This document shows positions 8,657-18,700 of a stretch of 43,503 nt of DNA, in pieces. The notes beneath the pieces were generated by a model that was not told where the DNA came from, did no database searches, and saw only the letters and a list, made by a program, of their open reading frames with translations. Location of the stretch: contig CALSPN010000018.1 of the NCBI GenBank assembly GCA_943788245.1, positions 1 through 43,503 of the forward strand, read 5' to 3'. Each line of letters starts with the position of its first letter. Positions within the stretch are counted from its first letter, which is position 1. This DNA comes from an uncultured Verrucomicrobiae bacterium (lineage in GTDB: Bacteria; Verrucomicrobiota; Verrucomicrobiia; Limisphaerales; AAA164-E04). The translations under genes were made by a program, and so were the position numbers.

Positions 8657-9565
8657 GTGCGTGACAATTCGGCAGCAGTGGTAACGGGATTGATCGTGGC
8701 GGTATTTCTCTGGGGAGGAAATAACGTCGCTACGAAATACCTTGTCGATACATGGCCCCCCATCTGGACCAGCTGCACACGCTTTCTGATTTCAGGCGCA
8801 TTACTGCTTTTTCTTGCACATAAGACGCGCTGGTTCGGTTCCCCAAAACCTTTGAATCCATCACTGAAAAAAGCCCTTTGGTTTAAAGGGAGCCTGAGTT
8901 TTACCGTCTATATTTTAAGTTTTATTTGGGCTCTCAAATTCAGTACGGCCGCGAATATGGGTTTACTCTTCGCCACTTCACCCATGTGGGCATTGCTTTG
9001 GGAAATCAGATTGGTAGAGCGCGCTGAACTGATCAAACGTTTTATTGCAGCAGTCTTGACCTTGTTTGGAGTAGCGATCCTTTTTCAATCCTCTGCGAGT
9101 CAGGAAGTGGGGTGGTTGGGTAATGGACTGGGATTGCTCGCAGCGGTATTATGGACATTTTACAGCAGGGTCTGCCGCAGTTTTGGCAATCAATTATCCA
9201 GCGCCCAGCTCAATGGACACAATTTCATTCGCACTTTTGTCTGGTTACTACCATTTGCCATATACGATCAGATGAACGCAAGCATCGCAATGGAACCGAA
9301 ACTGTGGGCAACACAGATTTATTCGATCATTGGTGCAGGTGTTTTTGCCTTTGCTTTTTGGACGAATGCATTGAAGAAATGGCCCACGAGCAGAGTCATG
9401 CTTTTTGTAAATCTCATCCCATTGACCACTGTTTTATGCGGTAGAGTATTTCTGAATGAATCCGTACAGATCCATTTTTGGGTAGCCATGATCTTCGTCA
9501 TGGCAGGTGTATGCCTCGGTTTGGCCGACCTCGGTAAATGGAAACGTCAATGGCTTTCGTCTTGA
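8657..9565 (+). CDS. EamA/DMT family transporter (10 predicted TM segments)
   Basis: This is a polytopic membrane protein of about 300 residues with the repeated EamA pattern. The first half begins VVTGLIVAVFLWGGNNVATK and the second begins near LGLLAAVLWTFYSRVCRSFG. The glycine-rich ends (AMIFVMAGVCLGLADL) are also typical. EamA proteins export or exchange small metabolites; the substrate is not predictable. The frame is open back to an ATG at 8519, but that would overlap the OlsB-like gene by about 100 bases and prepend polar sequence. I prefer the GTG at 8657, which leaves a short N-terminus before the first membrane segment. The start remains uncertain. Confidence 0.78.
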   Translation: MRDNSAAVVTGLIVAVFLWGGNNVATKYLVDTWPPIWTSCTRFLISGALLLFLAHKTRWFGSPKPLNPSLKKALWFKGSLSFTVYILSFIWALKFSTAANMGLLFATSPMWALLWEIRLVERAELIKRFIAAVLTLFGVAILFQSSASQEVGWLGNGLGLLAAVLWTFYSRVCRSFGNQLSSAQLNGHNFIRTFVWLLPFAIYDQMNASIAMEPKLWATQIYSIIGAGVFAFAFWTNALKKWPTSRVMLFVNLIPLTTVLCGRVFLNESVQIHFWVAMIFVMAGVCLGLADLGKWKRQWLSS

Positions 9566-9666
9566 GCAAAAGCTCATGCTCATGCATGGTACCATTTCAA
9601 AGCGCGTCGATGATGCCGCTCATCGGACGTGTGAAGGATCAATCCTTTCACCCAGACATATTCACT

Positions 9667-12654
9667 ATGGCAAAGCATTTTTGGAATCTTCTGAGCTTTT
9701 ACCTGACTGCAGCCTGCGTTTTGCCTGTTCAGGCAAGCGATTCAATGGCATTCACCGAAACGGGAGCGTTTAGACACCACCCGTCCATACGCATCGAACT
9801 GATCGCGGCCGAGCCGGATGTCGTTGACCCAGTCGCTCTTTGTTTTGACGCCTCTGGAAACATGTATGTAGTCGAAATGCGCGACTACCCCTACGGTAAA
9901 GGACCCTCTGGATCCCCAGGTGGAACCATCAGAAAATTAACATTCGATGCTTCCGGGAATGTATCCGCAAGCCATCTCTATGCTGAACGCCTGAGTTTTC
10001 CGACATCCATTGCCCCTTATAAGAACGGCGTGATCGTCGCTGCAGGAGATTTGATTTTTTTGCGGGACACGGACGGCGACCACATTGCGGATGTCAGGCA
10101 GACTTTATTGACAGGGTTTAATCAGGGTGTAACGGACAGCAATTTAAGCGGTCTTCGCTGGGGGCTGGATGGAAGGCTGCATGGCGTGAATGGCGGGAAC
10201 AACGGAATCATCTACTCACCGCAAAGCGCTGCCGATCCACTGGCTTTGAGAAATGCTGATTTTGCCTGGAATCCTCTGACGGGGCGGGTCAGTCGCACCT
10301 ACCATACGGGTGGTGGATTTGGCCTGATCTTCGATCGTTTCGGACGTAGCTTCACTCCGCATAACATCAATCATATTTTACAACGGATCTTGCCGGTCAA
10401 GGCCATGGAGCGGTTCCGAGGATTCCCCTCCATCAAAGCAACAAGCAGCATTTCGGATCATGGAGGTATGGCTCGTATTTATCCGATCTCAACAGCTCAA
10501 ACCCGAGTCAATCATCCAGAGCAAGCAGGGTATTTCAGTTCATCCGGTGGAATGGGATTAATCCCAGGCACTTTTACTCACGGATCTCTGGTTGGCGGTG
10601 TTTTGGTCTGTGACGTGGTCGGTAATCTTGTGCATCGGGATGTGATGTATCCCAAGGGCCCCATCCTTGAAGCGCGTCGAGCGCCTGAAGAACAGTCCCA
10701 CGAGTTTATTGCCAGCCGTGACCTCGCCTTTCGCCCTGTTGGCTTGGAAACAGGACCCGATGGCCATCTTTATTTGATGGATATGCAGCGAGGCGTCATT
10801 GAGCATCCCGATTACATCCCTGAGCAAATCATGGGAAATTACCGAATCAGAGAAGGGGCAGATCGTGGTCGCATTTATCGCGTTGCGAGTGTGGATGAGA
10901 CTTCATATGAAAACACCAATCTAGCTTCCGCTACTCACGAAGAGTTGGTAGCACACCTGGGCCATGAGAATGACTGGGTAAGAGACACTGCTCACCGTTT
11001 GATTGTTGAACGACAAGCTACAACAAACCGTTCTTCCTTCAAGGAAGCCATCACATCTGGAAGCATTACATCAAAAATTCATGCTTTGTGGTGCATGAAT
11101 GGACTCGGAATGACCCATATCGGGGATGTTCAACTTGGCCTTAATGATCAGCATCCAGAAGTGAGAGTGCAATCCTTGAAAATCCTCGAAAAACATCCGG
11201 AATGGTGGAATCAAGCCTGGCCTTTGGTTCAATCAATGGCGCAGGATCCGGACGCTGAAGTAAGATTTCACATTGCACTCAGCCTTGGGTGTCATCCTCA
11301 TCCTGACAATGAGGCCGCATTAATTCAGATTTTAATCACAGACATTCAATACAAGTGGACTAGACGGGCCGTGTATACTTCCCTCAGGAAAAATCCGACT
11401 CGGCTGCTTTACAAGTTGTGGCAAGCCTACCCTGATGATAATGCGGGTCATGAGTATTGGAATGATTGTATCAACGAAGTAGCCTACCTGACCACAGCTC
11501 GACTGGATGAGCAAAACATCGCCAGTTTTGCTCATTTATTATCATCCATAGATACAGGACAAAGATTCACTCCATCCAATGCGCTAATGGCGCTATTGGA
11601 TGGAGCTCAAATGGGGGCCATCCGCGCATCGCTTGGCAAAGGCATCCGAAAAATACTCAAAACCCCACTGGAAAACCTTGCAGATGAGTCGGACATCTCA
11701 GTCAAACGATCTGTCTGGAAATTGAGCAAAGCACTTGGCTTAAACGAATTACCAGGATTCAAAAATACACTGGAATCTTCGTTGATCACGGTAAAAGACA
11801 ATACCAAACCTTTGTCGGTTCGAACTGAAGCGATCGCATTGCTCGGGCTTGGAACATTTCATGAAGTTGGGCAGGCATTATTGGAATTGCTGAACGGACT
11901 CGAGCCGAATAAAATTCAGAAAGCGGTAATCAGCCAACTAGGTCGATATTCGGAAAAAGAAGTAGCTCAAGGAATCCTGAGCCAATGGCGGGAGATCGGA
12001 CCTGGATTAAGGCCTCTCATCATTCAAACGCTTCTGCGAAGAAAAGAATTTCACCTCCCTTTGATGAATGCCATTGAAAATGGACAAATTGCACTCGGCG
12101 AGTTGAATCTAGATTTGGAGCAACGGCGTTTATTGAGAAAATATAGCTCAAAGGAAGTAAAAGAAAAAGCCACTTCCCTGTTTGGCGACGAGGAGTACAG
12201 CAATCGAAAAATTTTGTTGGATGAGTGGCTGACCAGGTTGCCCGCAACAGGAAATTTGACCAAAGGGAGGCAGCTGTTCATCGAACATTGCGCACAATGC
12301 CATCAATCAGGCAGCCTGGGAGTAGAAGTTGGCCCCAATCTTACCGATATGTCCCATCGTAGTGTCGAAGATCTGGCCTTCAATATTCTAGATCCAAATA
12401 TGGCAATCAACCCAAGCTTTGTTGCATACGAGGCTGAGACAAAAGACGGTGAATTTTTGAGCGGTATCGTTCAGTCTGAAACTCCCGAATCGGTGACCTT
12501 ATTATCGGCTCAAGGAATGCGCCGGGAGGTCGCACGATCTAATCTGCTTCACTTTCGCTCAGGTGGGCTTTCTTTGATGCCTGAGGGATTGGAGGAACTA
12601 ATGACTCCATCTCAATTGCGCGACCTGATCCGCTTTCTACAGACATCTGATTAA
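9667..12654 (+). CDS. PVC-type heme-binding protein: beta-propeller dehydrogenase, HEAT repeats, cytochrome c domain
   Basis: I start the gene at ATG 9667 because MAKHFWNLLSFYLTAACVLP followed by VQAS is a signal peptide. The frame itself opens at 9538, inside the EamA gene. The 995-residue protein has an N-terminal beta-propeller of the membrane-bound dehydrogenase/sorbosone type (IELIAAEPDVVDPVALCFDA; LTGFNQGVTDSNLSGLRWGL). HEAT-like repeats follow, then a C-terminal cytochrome domain with heme motif CAQCH at about 875-879. After the heme come VGPNLTDMSHRSVEDL, ILDPNMAINP and SLMPEGLEEL, the signature order of this PVC family. It is periplasmic and probably oxidises sugars or alcohols with heme-linked electron transfer; the substrate is unknown. 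Confidence 0.88.
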   Translation: MAKHFWNLLSFYLTAACVLPVQASDSMAFTETGAFRHHPSIRIELIAAEPDVVDPVALCFDASGNMYVVEMRDYPYGKGPSGSPGGTIRKLTFDASGNVSASHLYAERLSFPTSIAPYKNGVIVAAGDLIFLRDTDGDHIADVRQTLLTGFNQGVTDSNLSGLRWGLDGRLHGVNGGNNGIIYSPQSAADPLALRNADFAWNPLTGRVSRTYHTGGGFGLIFDRFGRSFTPHNINHILQRILPVKAMERFRGFPSIKATSSISDHGGMARIYPISTAQTRVNHPEQAGYFSSSGGMGLIPGTFTHGSLVGGVLVCDVVGNLVHRDVMYPKGPILEARRAPEEQSHEFIASRDLAFRPVGLETGPDGHLYLMDMQRGVIEHPDYIPEQIMGNYRIREGADRGRIYRVASVDETSYENTNLASATHEELVAHLGHENDWVRDTAHRLIVERQATTNRSSFKEAITSGSITSKIHALWCMNGLGMTHIGDVQLGLNDQHPEVRVQSLKILEKHPEWWNQAWPLVQSMAQDPDAEVRFHIALSLGCHPHPDNEAALIQILITDIQYKWTRRAVYTSLRKNPTRLLYKLWQAYPDDNAGHEYWNDCINEVAYLTTARLDEQNIASFAHLLSSIDTGQRFTPSNALMALLDGAQMGAIRASLGKGIRKILKTPLENLADESDISVKRSVWKLSKALGLNELPGFKNTLESSLITVKDNTKPLSVRTEAIALLGLGTFHEVGQALLELLNGLEPNKIQKAVISQLGRYSEKEVAQGILSQWREIGPGLRPLIIQTLLRRKEFHLPLMNAIENGQIALGELNLDLEQRRLLRKYSSKEVKEKATSLFGDEEYSNRKILLDEWLTRLPATGNLTKGRQLFIEHCAQCHQSGSLGVEVGPNLTDMSHRSVEDLAFNILDPNMAINPSFVAYEAETKDGEFLSGIVQSETPESVTLLSAQGMRREVARSNLLHFRSGGLSLMPEGLEELMTPSQLRDLIRFLQTSD

Positions 12655-12703
12655 CCTCCGCTTTCTAGTCAAAGACGATGAATGAAAGTAAGTTAGCCGA
12701 CAC

Positions 12704-12735
12704 AAAAAAACCTCGGTGAAACGAATCCACCGAGG
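12704..12735 (-). terminator. Rho-independent terminator of sodA
   Basis: An 8-bp perfect stem (CCTCGGTG at 12711-12718 with CACCGAGG at 12728-12735) has a 9-base loop. Read on the minus strand it is followed by seven Ts (12704-12710). It lies 23 bases past the sodA stop, so it ends that transcript. Confidence 0.88.
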
Positions 12736-12758
12736 CATGTGAGTCAATAAGTGAAAAA

Positions 12759-13376
12759 TCAAGCCTTCGCAGCTTCGTAGTTGACAGCAGCAGCGTTCCA
12801 GTCCACTGCATTCCACCAAGCCTTCATGTAATCAGGACGGCGATTTTGGTACCTCAAGTAATAGGCGTGTTCCCAGACATCACAACCGATGACGGGCTTG
12901 CCAGAGCCATCCATGACTGGATTGTCCTGATTCGGAGTAGAAACCACTTCAAGTTGACCTTGATTATTCACGATCAACCATGCCCATCCACTGCCGAAGC
13001 GTGTGGCACCGGCTGCCTCGAATTTTTCCTTGAACGCGTCAAAACTTCCAAACGCAGACTGAATGGCCTCACCGAGCGCACCGGCTGGTTCTCCACCCCC
13101 GTTGGGCCCCATGATGGACCAGAATAGTGAATGATTTGCATGCCCTCCTCCATTGTTACGCACCGCGCCACGAATGGCTTCGGGTATGTCTCCAAGATTC
13201 GAGATCAAACTCCAAATATCCTTTGAGGAGAGTGCGTCCTGTCCCTCAAGAGCAGCGTTCAGTTTGGTGATGTAAGTATTGTGATGCTTACCATGGTGAA
13301 TTTCCATGGTCTGACTGTCGATATGCGGCTCAAGCGCATCGGAGGCGTAAGCTAATTTAGGTAGTTCGTATGCCAT
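12759..13376 (-). CDS. sodA: Superoxide dismutase, manganese type
   Basis: The 205-residue cytoplasmic enzyme converts superoxide to peroxide and oxygen. Metal ligands are all present: His27 (EIHHGKHH), His82 ([10 protein letters not shown]), Asp166 and His170 (DVWEHAYYL). Gln150 in STPNQDNPV and the run GPNGGGEP are typical of the Mn branch, and the sequence reads close to Bacillus SodA from end to end. The gene stands alone with its own probable promoter (13449-13477) and a strong terminator (12704-12735). Metal preference (Mn, or cambialistic Mn/Fe) is inferred from these residues. Confidence 0.95.
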   Translation of the reverse strand: MAYELPKLAYASDALEPHIDSQTMEIHHGKHHNTYITKLNAALEGQDALSSKDIWSLISNLGDIPEAIRGAVRNNGGGHANHSLFWSIMGPNGGGEPAGALGEAIQSAFGSFDAFKEKFEAAGATRFGSGWAWLIVNNQGQLEVVSTPNQDNPVMDGSGKPVIGCDVWEHAYYLRYQNRRPDYMKAWWNAVDWNAAAVNYEAAKA

Positions 13377-13448
13377 AGTTTTCGTAAATGATGTTTAGTC
13401 CTGCGTCATTGACGGAACACTGATTGATCAAACTCTCCGTCAAATCAG

Positions 13449-13477
13449 AACATAGCAATACTTTTCACTAAAAACAA
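13449..13477 (-). promoter_or_regulatory. Probable sigma-70 promoter of sodA
   Basis: On the minus strand TTGTTT (13472-13477) is followed after exactly 17 bases by TATGTT (13449-13454). This predicts a start near 13442 and a leader of about 65 bases before the sodA ATG. I see no obvious operator. Confidence 0.45.
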
Positions 13478-13484
13478 GAGTGTA

Positions 13485-14282
13485 TCATTTTCCGGGGCGC
13501 ACCGCAGGAGCTTTCCAATTCTTATGCCAAGTCAGATTCCAGAGATTCTCCAGGCGCACCAGCTCCACATGGTTGTCAGCAAACGCCACATTGACACCAC
13601 CGGGCAATGCATCTTTGGGATTGAAATTAGTGACGGCAGCCTCACGGCCGGCCGCATGGCGCGGAATCGTAAAGCGCACCATTGCACCTTGAAATTTATC
13701 TCCATTGTAAAGGTTTCGAGCTGGACGATCCGTCTCAACCGGCCACGCATCCACCCAGACCGAGTCCGCAAAGTATGGGGTTGACGAGGGGGCCCTGACA
13801 TCCGCCTCTACTTTGAACATGTTCCTCTCATTACCATAGGGACTTTTGGTGTAAAAATATCCATTCAAGGCATAACTGCCCTGCCACTTGTTCGTTCCTC
13901 CACCATCCACCAACCAAGCTCGATTGATAGTGCCAAAACCGGCACTATCCCTCTTCAAGGCCATATCAGAACGTTCGGGCGCGGACGGACAAAACCTGAC
14001 ATCCTTGATCGCTGCATACTTTTCCTGAAGCTGGGAAATCCAGAGGTAGGGCCATGATTCGTAGTGAACCGGTTTACCTGTATCACTGATATACATATAA
14101 TTGGACAGACTGATCTGCTTGAGGTTTCCAACGCACTTGATGGCTTTCGCCTTGGCCTTGGCCTTTGACAAGGCCGGAAGAAGCATACCAGCCAGTAGAG
14201 CGATAATGGCGATGACAACCAACAATTCAATGAGAGTGAACGCACTAAAACCAAACCGGGCATGCGAGTTTTTTTTGTTCAT
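13485..14282 (-). CDS. Type II secretion/type IV pilus-like pseudopilin (DUF1559-like)
   Basis: The 265-residue protein has a prepilin leader with cleavage expected in [11 protein letters not shown], where Ala replaces the usual Gly before the cut; Glu+5 is present. The hydrophobic helix [20 protein letters not shown] follows. The globular part contains [18 protein letters not shown] and ends with a [14 protein letters not shown] motif near the C-terminus, typical of the large pseudopilin families of Verrucomicrobia, Lentisphaerae and Planctomycetes. It would be processed by a prepilin peptidase and exposed at the periplasmic face. It has no secretion genes beside it, as is common in this group. 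The real role is unknown. Confidence 0.85.
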   Translation of the reverse strand: MNKKNSHARFGFSAFTLIELLVVIAIIALLAGMLLPALSKAKAKAKAIKCVGNLKQISLSNYMYISDTGKPVHYESWPYLWISQLQEKYAAIKDVRFCPSAPERSDMALKRDSAGFGTINRAWLVDGGGTNKWQGSYALNGYFYTKSPYGNERNMFKVEADVRAPSSTPYFADSVWVDAWPVETDRPARNLYNGDKFQGAMVRFTIPRHAAGREAAVTNFNPKDALPGGVNVAFADNHVELVRLENLWNLTWHKNWKAPAVRPGK

Positions 14283-14488
14283 AACTAGTTTTTCTACAAA
14301 TATTTAAGCCTACAAATGAAGATCAATCACTACAAGCGAATTTGATTCAAGAACCTGCCATCCAATTCAAAATCAAGTCAGGCGAAGCAACCCAAATGAA
14401 CTTCATGATCAATCCGTTCTGGAGGACGAAAAAGAAGCATGCTTGTCTCAGACCTTGGGTGAGCCTTAAGGTCAGTTGGGAAACAAAA

Positions 14489-17400
14489 ATGGGATTACAG
14501 GAAATAACAGAACCGATGCTGGCCAAGGCAGCAGGCTGGGAGGCCATGAAATCGGCCAGGCAATACATTCAATCAGGTGCCGTTCGATCAGCTACCTGGA
14601 AGGCTCCAAAAGCAATGGGGTTGGTGCACACGGGTTCGATCGAATACAAGGCAGGACTGATCTTCGAATCAGAAATCGATATTGAAAATTTCTGTAGCTG
14701 CCGACAGTCCAGACAGTTTGGGACTTTATGCGCACATTCCGTAGCAATCGCACTGGCAACACTACACCCCGAATCCATTCACTCCTCATCACGAGGATCC
14801 GAAAGTCCAATTACCCTCCCCGTCATTAACGAAACTGCAAAGCTCCAAGCCAAAGCCCCTGCCAGCAAGCCCTGGTTTATCCATGACCATTCTGCCAATG
14901 CAACGCTTGACCTGAGGTTTATCCTGGCACCAAATGCAGTCAGCCAGTTTCATAAAGAATCGATTTCGATGACGATGGAAGGCTCCGCGGGGGGAGCCTT
15001 CCAACCCCTCAATTCCCTGGACAGGACAAAGTCTTACCATATCGAAGAGCGCAACCAGTACATACTGCGATTCCTCCAAAAACATGGAGTGGATAAACCA
15101 ACACCCCTGATCCACCTGAAAAGTGAGCATTTCTGTGAATGCCTGGAACTCCTTTCGGGGACAGATCGTTTGTCTCTGGGCAGATCAAAGACAGTCCCCA
15201 TTACCCAAAAAGCCTGGATACCACCATTGAGGATCACCCTTGAGCCAAGCGGAGCACTCACGGTCTCCGTTCAAAGTCAGAGCGCCCCCGAAGGAATGTT
15301 CTCAGGTCAGCCAGGTTATGTTTGGATGAACGGACAATTCCAGCCCATTGGAATCCCGCCGACCATGATGAGCGCACTGCAGGCGCCCATGAAGATCGAA
15401 CGTATTCAGGTACCGTTTTTCTTGCATCAACTGGATCAAATGCCCACCGATGAAAATTCGATTGAAATGAATTTTTCACTCGATGATTTTCAGATTACCA
15501 GCGGTCAGCCCGCATTCCGCCTCTGCATGGAAGGAGGCCTTGCCCGCCTCGATGCAAAAATCCAGGCTACCTATGGAACACAGTCGTTCTTTCTTTCAAA
15601 AGAAGCATCGCCCCATCAATTCTGTGCTCCAGATCCCAGACATCCCATGCGCTATGTGCTGAGGAATCCAGCAGCAGAGCAAGAGGCGCTGGACGAACTG
15701 GGACGTGCGGGATTCGAACCAGACGGAAAAGGTGAACGCTGGCGATTGACGGGCCAGGATCCCGTCCTGACATTTTTATGCGGCCCTTATCAGCGACTTC
15801 AAAAAGATTGGGAAGTTGAAATGGACGAACGTTTGGACGGCAGTTATCAACGAAATATCGAGACCGTACAACCTGAAGTCCGCATCCATCAATCCTCGGG
15901 TGATTGGTTTGATTTCAGTGTCAAATATTCGACAAGTGCAGGAGACATGCTGCCACAGGATGAAATTTCAAGACTGCTGAGATCAGGCAAATCGTATCGA
16001 AAAAAACCCGATGGGAAATTCCTCGTACTCGATACGGGCGCCATGGAAGAATTCGACGAAGTATTGATCGATTGCAATCCACAACAGCAACGCGGACAGT
16101 ATCGAGCACGCAAATCGCAATCCGCTTTTCTTGAAGAAACCTTCGAAAAAAGTGATTGGAAGGTTCAGCGGAGTCAGGGTTCCGAAAGGCATCCGACGGT
16201 TTCCTCCGTGGATCTGATCAAAAGCTTCAAAAGCAGTCTACCAGAGCTGGCAGACAAACTGCGCCCTTATCAATGGCATGGCGTGGCCTGGATGCAGGAT
16301 CTGTTCCAGCGAAAATTCGCTGGAATCCTTGCCGATGAAATGGGATTAGGTAAAACACTCCAGATTCTGACATGGATCAACTGGAGAAAGAAACAAGGGA
16401 GCACCATGCCACCGGTTCTGGTAATCTGTCCCTCAAGTCTTGTCTTTAATTGGATGGAGGAAGCGACTCGATGGACCCCTGGTTTGAGAACACTTCCATT
16501 GGAAGGATCTCACCGAGCCAAACACTTCAAGGAGATCGGTAGCCACGACCTTGTGATTACAAGCTATGCGTTGATACGTCGTGATGCAGATCAATATCGT
16601 CGGCATGTGTTTGAAGCGGTTATTCTCGACGAAGCTCAGCACATTAAAAATCGAGCCACGCAGAATGCCCAATCGGTCAAATCCATCAAAGCCAATCACC
16701 GCCTGGTCCTCACCGGGACCCCCATGGAAAACTCGGTCATGGACCTCTGGTCGATTTTCGATTTCCTCATGCCTGGATACCTGGGTTCAGCCAGAGATTT
16801 CAAAGACCGTTACGAGACCCCCATCACGCAACAAAACACCGCACCTGTGCTGGACCGGCTAAAACGAAGGGTAGGGCCATTTCTCCTGCGTCGAACCAAG
16901 ACCGAGGTGAGGCCGGACCTGCCTGAGCGCATTGAACAAGTAGCCTATTGTGATTTAAGCAAAGAGCAGCGGAGCATTTATCAGCAGGTCATGGAAAGTG
17001 GTCGAGCCAAGCTTCTGGAAATTGCCGGTCAAAAACAAGCCTCGGGAAAAGCTCGCATGATGGTATTGAGTTCCATATTGAGAATGCGCCAGATTTGTTG
17101 TGATGCTCGCCTGCTGGATATTGAGAAAGATAAGCTCAAAGAGCCCTCATCCAAACTGGATCTCTTCACGGAACTCCTCGACGAAGCACTTGACGGCGGA
17201 CATCGCATTCTGGTTTTCAGTCAGTTTGTTAAAATGCTCTCCATCCTGCGGGAGACCCTGGAAGCACGTGAAGTCGATTACTGTTATCTGGACGGAGGGA
17301 CGACACAGCGCGGCAAAGTGGTGCAACGTTTTCAGAATTCACAAATCCCGGTCTTTCTTATCAGCTTGAAAGCCGGGGGCACGGGACTCAATCTGACGGG

Positions 17401-17653
17401 TGCGGATACAGTCGTTCATTTTGATCCCTGGTGGAATCCGGCCATCGAAGCTCAGGCAACCGCACGCGCTCACCGCATTGGTCAAACCCAGACTGTCACC
17501 AGTTACAAACTCGTTGCACGGGACACGATTGAAGAAAAGATTCTGGCACTGCAGCAACGAAAGCAGACTCAGCTCAGCGCCATGCTGGAATCAGGCAAGA
17601 TCGATGGCATGGACGGATTGAGCTGGGATGAAATCGAATCCTTGCTGGAATGA
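14489..17653 (+). CDS. SNF2-family ATP-dependent helicase/translocase with N-terminal SWIM zinc finger
   Basis: From ATG 14489 the protein is about 1054 residues. The frame opens earlier (TTG 14342, ATG 14396), so the start is uncertain. A SWIM zinc finger lies near residues 67-84 (FCSC, then LCAHS: Cys-x-Cys and Cys-x-His). A long middle region of unknown fold follows. The SNF2 core starts near 590 with LADEMGLGKT (Walker A about 615-624), VILDEAQHIKN (about 714) and LTGTPMEN. Helicase C motifs are LVFSQFVKML, ISLKAGGTGLNLTGAD and ARAHRIGQTQ. Such proteins translocate on double-stranded DNA and remodel nucleoprotein; the bacterial partner is unknown. Confidence 0.88.
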   Translation: MGLQEITEPMLAKAAGWEAMKSARQYIQSGAVRSATWKAPKAMGLVHTGSIEYKAGLIFESEIDIENFCSCRQSRQFGTLCAHSVAIALATLHPESIHSSSRGSESPITLPVINETAKLQAKAPASKPWFIHDHSANATLDLRFILAPNAVSQFHKESISMTMEGSAGGAFQPLNSLDRTKSYHIEERNQYILRFLQKHGVDKPTPLIHLKSEHFCECLELLSGTDRLSLGRSKTVPITQKAWIPPLRITLEPSGALTVSVQSQSAPEGMFSGQPGYVWMNGQFQPIGIPPTMMSALQAPMKIERIQVPFFLHQLDQMPTDENSIEMNFSLDDFQITSGQPAFRLCMEGGLARLDAKIQATYGTQSFFLSKEASPHQFCAPDPRHPMRYVLRNPAAEQEALDELGRAGFEPDGKGERWRLTGQDPVLTFLCGPYQRLQKDWEVEMDERLDGSYQRNIETVQPEVRIHQSSGDWFDFSVKYSTSAGDMLPQDEISRLLRSGKSYRKKPDGKFLVLDTGAMEEFDEVLIDCNPQQQRGQYRARKSQSAFLEETFEKSDWKVQRSQGSERHPTVSSVDLIKSFKSSLPELADKLRPYQWHGVAWMQDLFQRKFAGILADEMGLGKTLQILTWINWRKKQGSTMPPVLVICPSSLVFNWMEEATRWTPGLRTLPLEGSHRAKHFKEIGSHDLVITSYALIRRDADQYRRHVFEAVILDEAQHIKNRATQNAQSVKSIKANHRLVLTGTPMENSVMDLWSIFDFLMPGYLGSARDFKDRYETPITQQNTAPVLDRLKRRVGPFLLRRTKTEVRPDLPERIEQVAYCDLSKEQRSIYQQVMESGRAKLLEIAGQKQASGKARMMVLSSILRMRQICCDARLLDIEKDKLKEPSSKLDLFTELLDEALDGGHRILVFSQFVKMLSILRETLEAREVDYCYLDGGTTQRGKVVQRFQNSQIPVFLISLKAGGTGLNLTGADTVVHFDPWWNPAIEAQATARAHRIGQTQTVTSYKLVARDTIEEKILALQQRKQTQLSAMLESGKIDGMDGLSWDEIESLLE

Positions 17654-17670
17654 TGGCTGCAGACGACCTG

Positions 17671-18588
17671 CTAAAACTGCTGCAAGGTATCAATGACAGC
17701 CTTCACCTTGGAAACTTCGTGTGTGCGCAGTAAATCTGTCTTACCCAGCAGGGCAAGAATGGCAAAAAACGATTCCGCGGTGCGGACTTCCTCGCCAAAG
17801 GTTTCAAAGGAATGAGGAAGGGCATGACAAACCGGCCAGCCAAGCTCACGCAAACGAAACGTGTTCAGAAACGTTTTCATCTGGTGCTTCACACGTGATG
17901 CCCCATCCTCCATGTTGCGGTAATAAAAACCTAAACCAGGATCAAGGAAGATACGTTTGACCCCCGCCTCAAGTGCACGATCGATTTCCACTTTGAACCA
18001 ATCCCCCATCTCAAGAATGGGGTCGCTTCCGAATTCAAGCGATTCTACGGAACGAACATTCGCCCCCTGAACGTAGCAAATGATCACAGCTGCTTGATGC
18101 TGTGCACACAGTCGATACACGTCTTTGGAATTTGTGTGGCCGGTTAGGTTGATGACTTGAACTCCGCTTTCAAGGGCACGTTTCACCAAATCGAGATGGT
18201 ATGTCTCCAGTGAAACAATCCCTCCATTATCGACAATTTTCTCAACAATGGGCTCCAGACTTTTCCATTGACTTTCAACTCCAACCAAAGAGGCCTGTGC
18301 AAGAGTAGATTCTGCACCGAGATCGATCACATCAGCACCTTGAGCAAGGAGTAAATCCGCGCGTCTCAGCGCCTGGTCTGTATTGAAGCAAACGCTTTCG
18401 CGATACCAGGAATCTTTGGAGAGATTAATGACACCCATGATACAAGGGTGCCTGTCAAAATGAAAATCACGCCCGCCAATATCAAACTCATTGACCTTCG
18501 CCTGAAATGCATTGCGGTGTGTGGCATGAAGATCCGCCAGCCAGTCCAATGTTAACATATGTTGGATATATTGACTTGAGCAGTGCAT
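17671..18588 (-). CDS. Dihydropteroate synthase-like protein, divergent
   Basis: The 305-residue protein has the TIM-barrel order of dihydropteroate synthase: IMGVINLSKDS (Asn55 matches the conserved Asn), VIDLGAEST, SLETYHLDLV, VINLTG (Asn147), FLDPGLGF (Asp216) and a closing LLRTHEV (Arg288, His290). Two canonical positions differ. The Asp of SVDT is Glu128, and the loop that normally reads SRKS with a catalytic Lys reads HALPHSF with no Lys. It may therefore be a diverged FolP, or a pterin-binding relative with another substrate. The upstream exonuclease gene is on the same strand 112 bases away. Met11 is an alternative start. Confidence 0.7.
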   Translation of the reverse strand: MHCSSQYIQHMLTLDWLADLHATHRNAFQAKVNEFDIGGRDFHFDRHPCIMGVINLSKDSWYRESVCFNTDQALRRADLLLAQGADVIDLGAESTLAQASLVGVESQWKSLEPIVEKIVDNGGIVSLETYHLDLVKRALESGVQVINLTGHTNSKDVYRLCAQHQAAVIICYVQGANVRSVESLEFGSDPILEMGDWFKVEIDRALEAGVKRIFLDPGLGFYYRNMEDGASRVKHQMKTFLNTFRLRELGWPVCHALPHSFETFGEEVRTAESFFAILALLGKTDLLRTHEVSKVKAVIDTLQQF

Positions 18589-18700
18589 TGGAGTCGATGC
18601 TTAAGAATGTGCATCAGACAAATGAATGCCAGGGCAAAGTATTTGAGACTAACGGTATCGCGTGGTTTGAATGATGGGCACTCTGGCTTCCCATCAAGAA

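Noticed and set aside
12704..12735. Reading the 12711-12735 hairpin as the terminator of the plus-strand heme protein gene
   Set aside because: There is no T tract on the plus strand after the hairpin. The seven Ts follow it only on the minus strand, so it belongs to sodA, although it might also slow plus-strand transcription.
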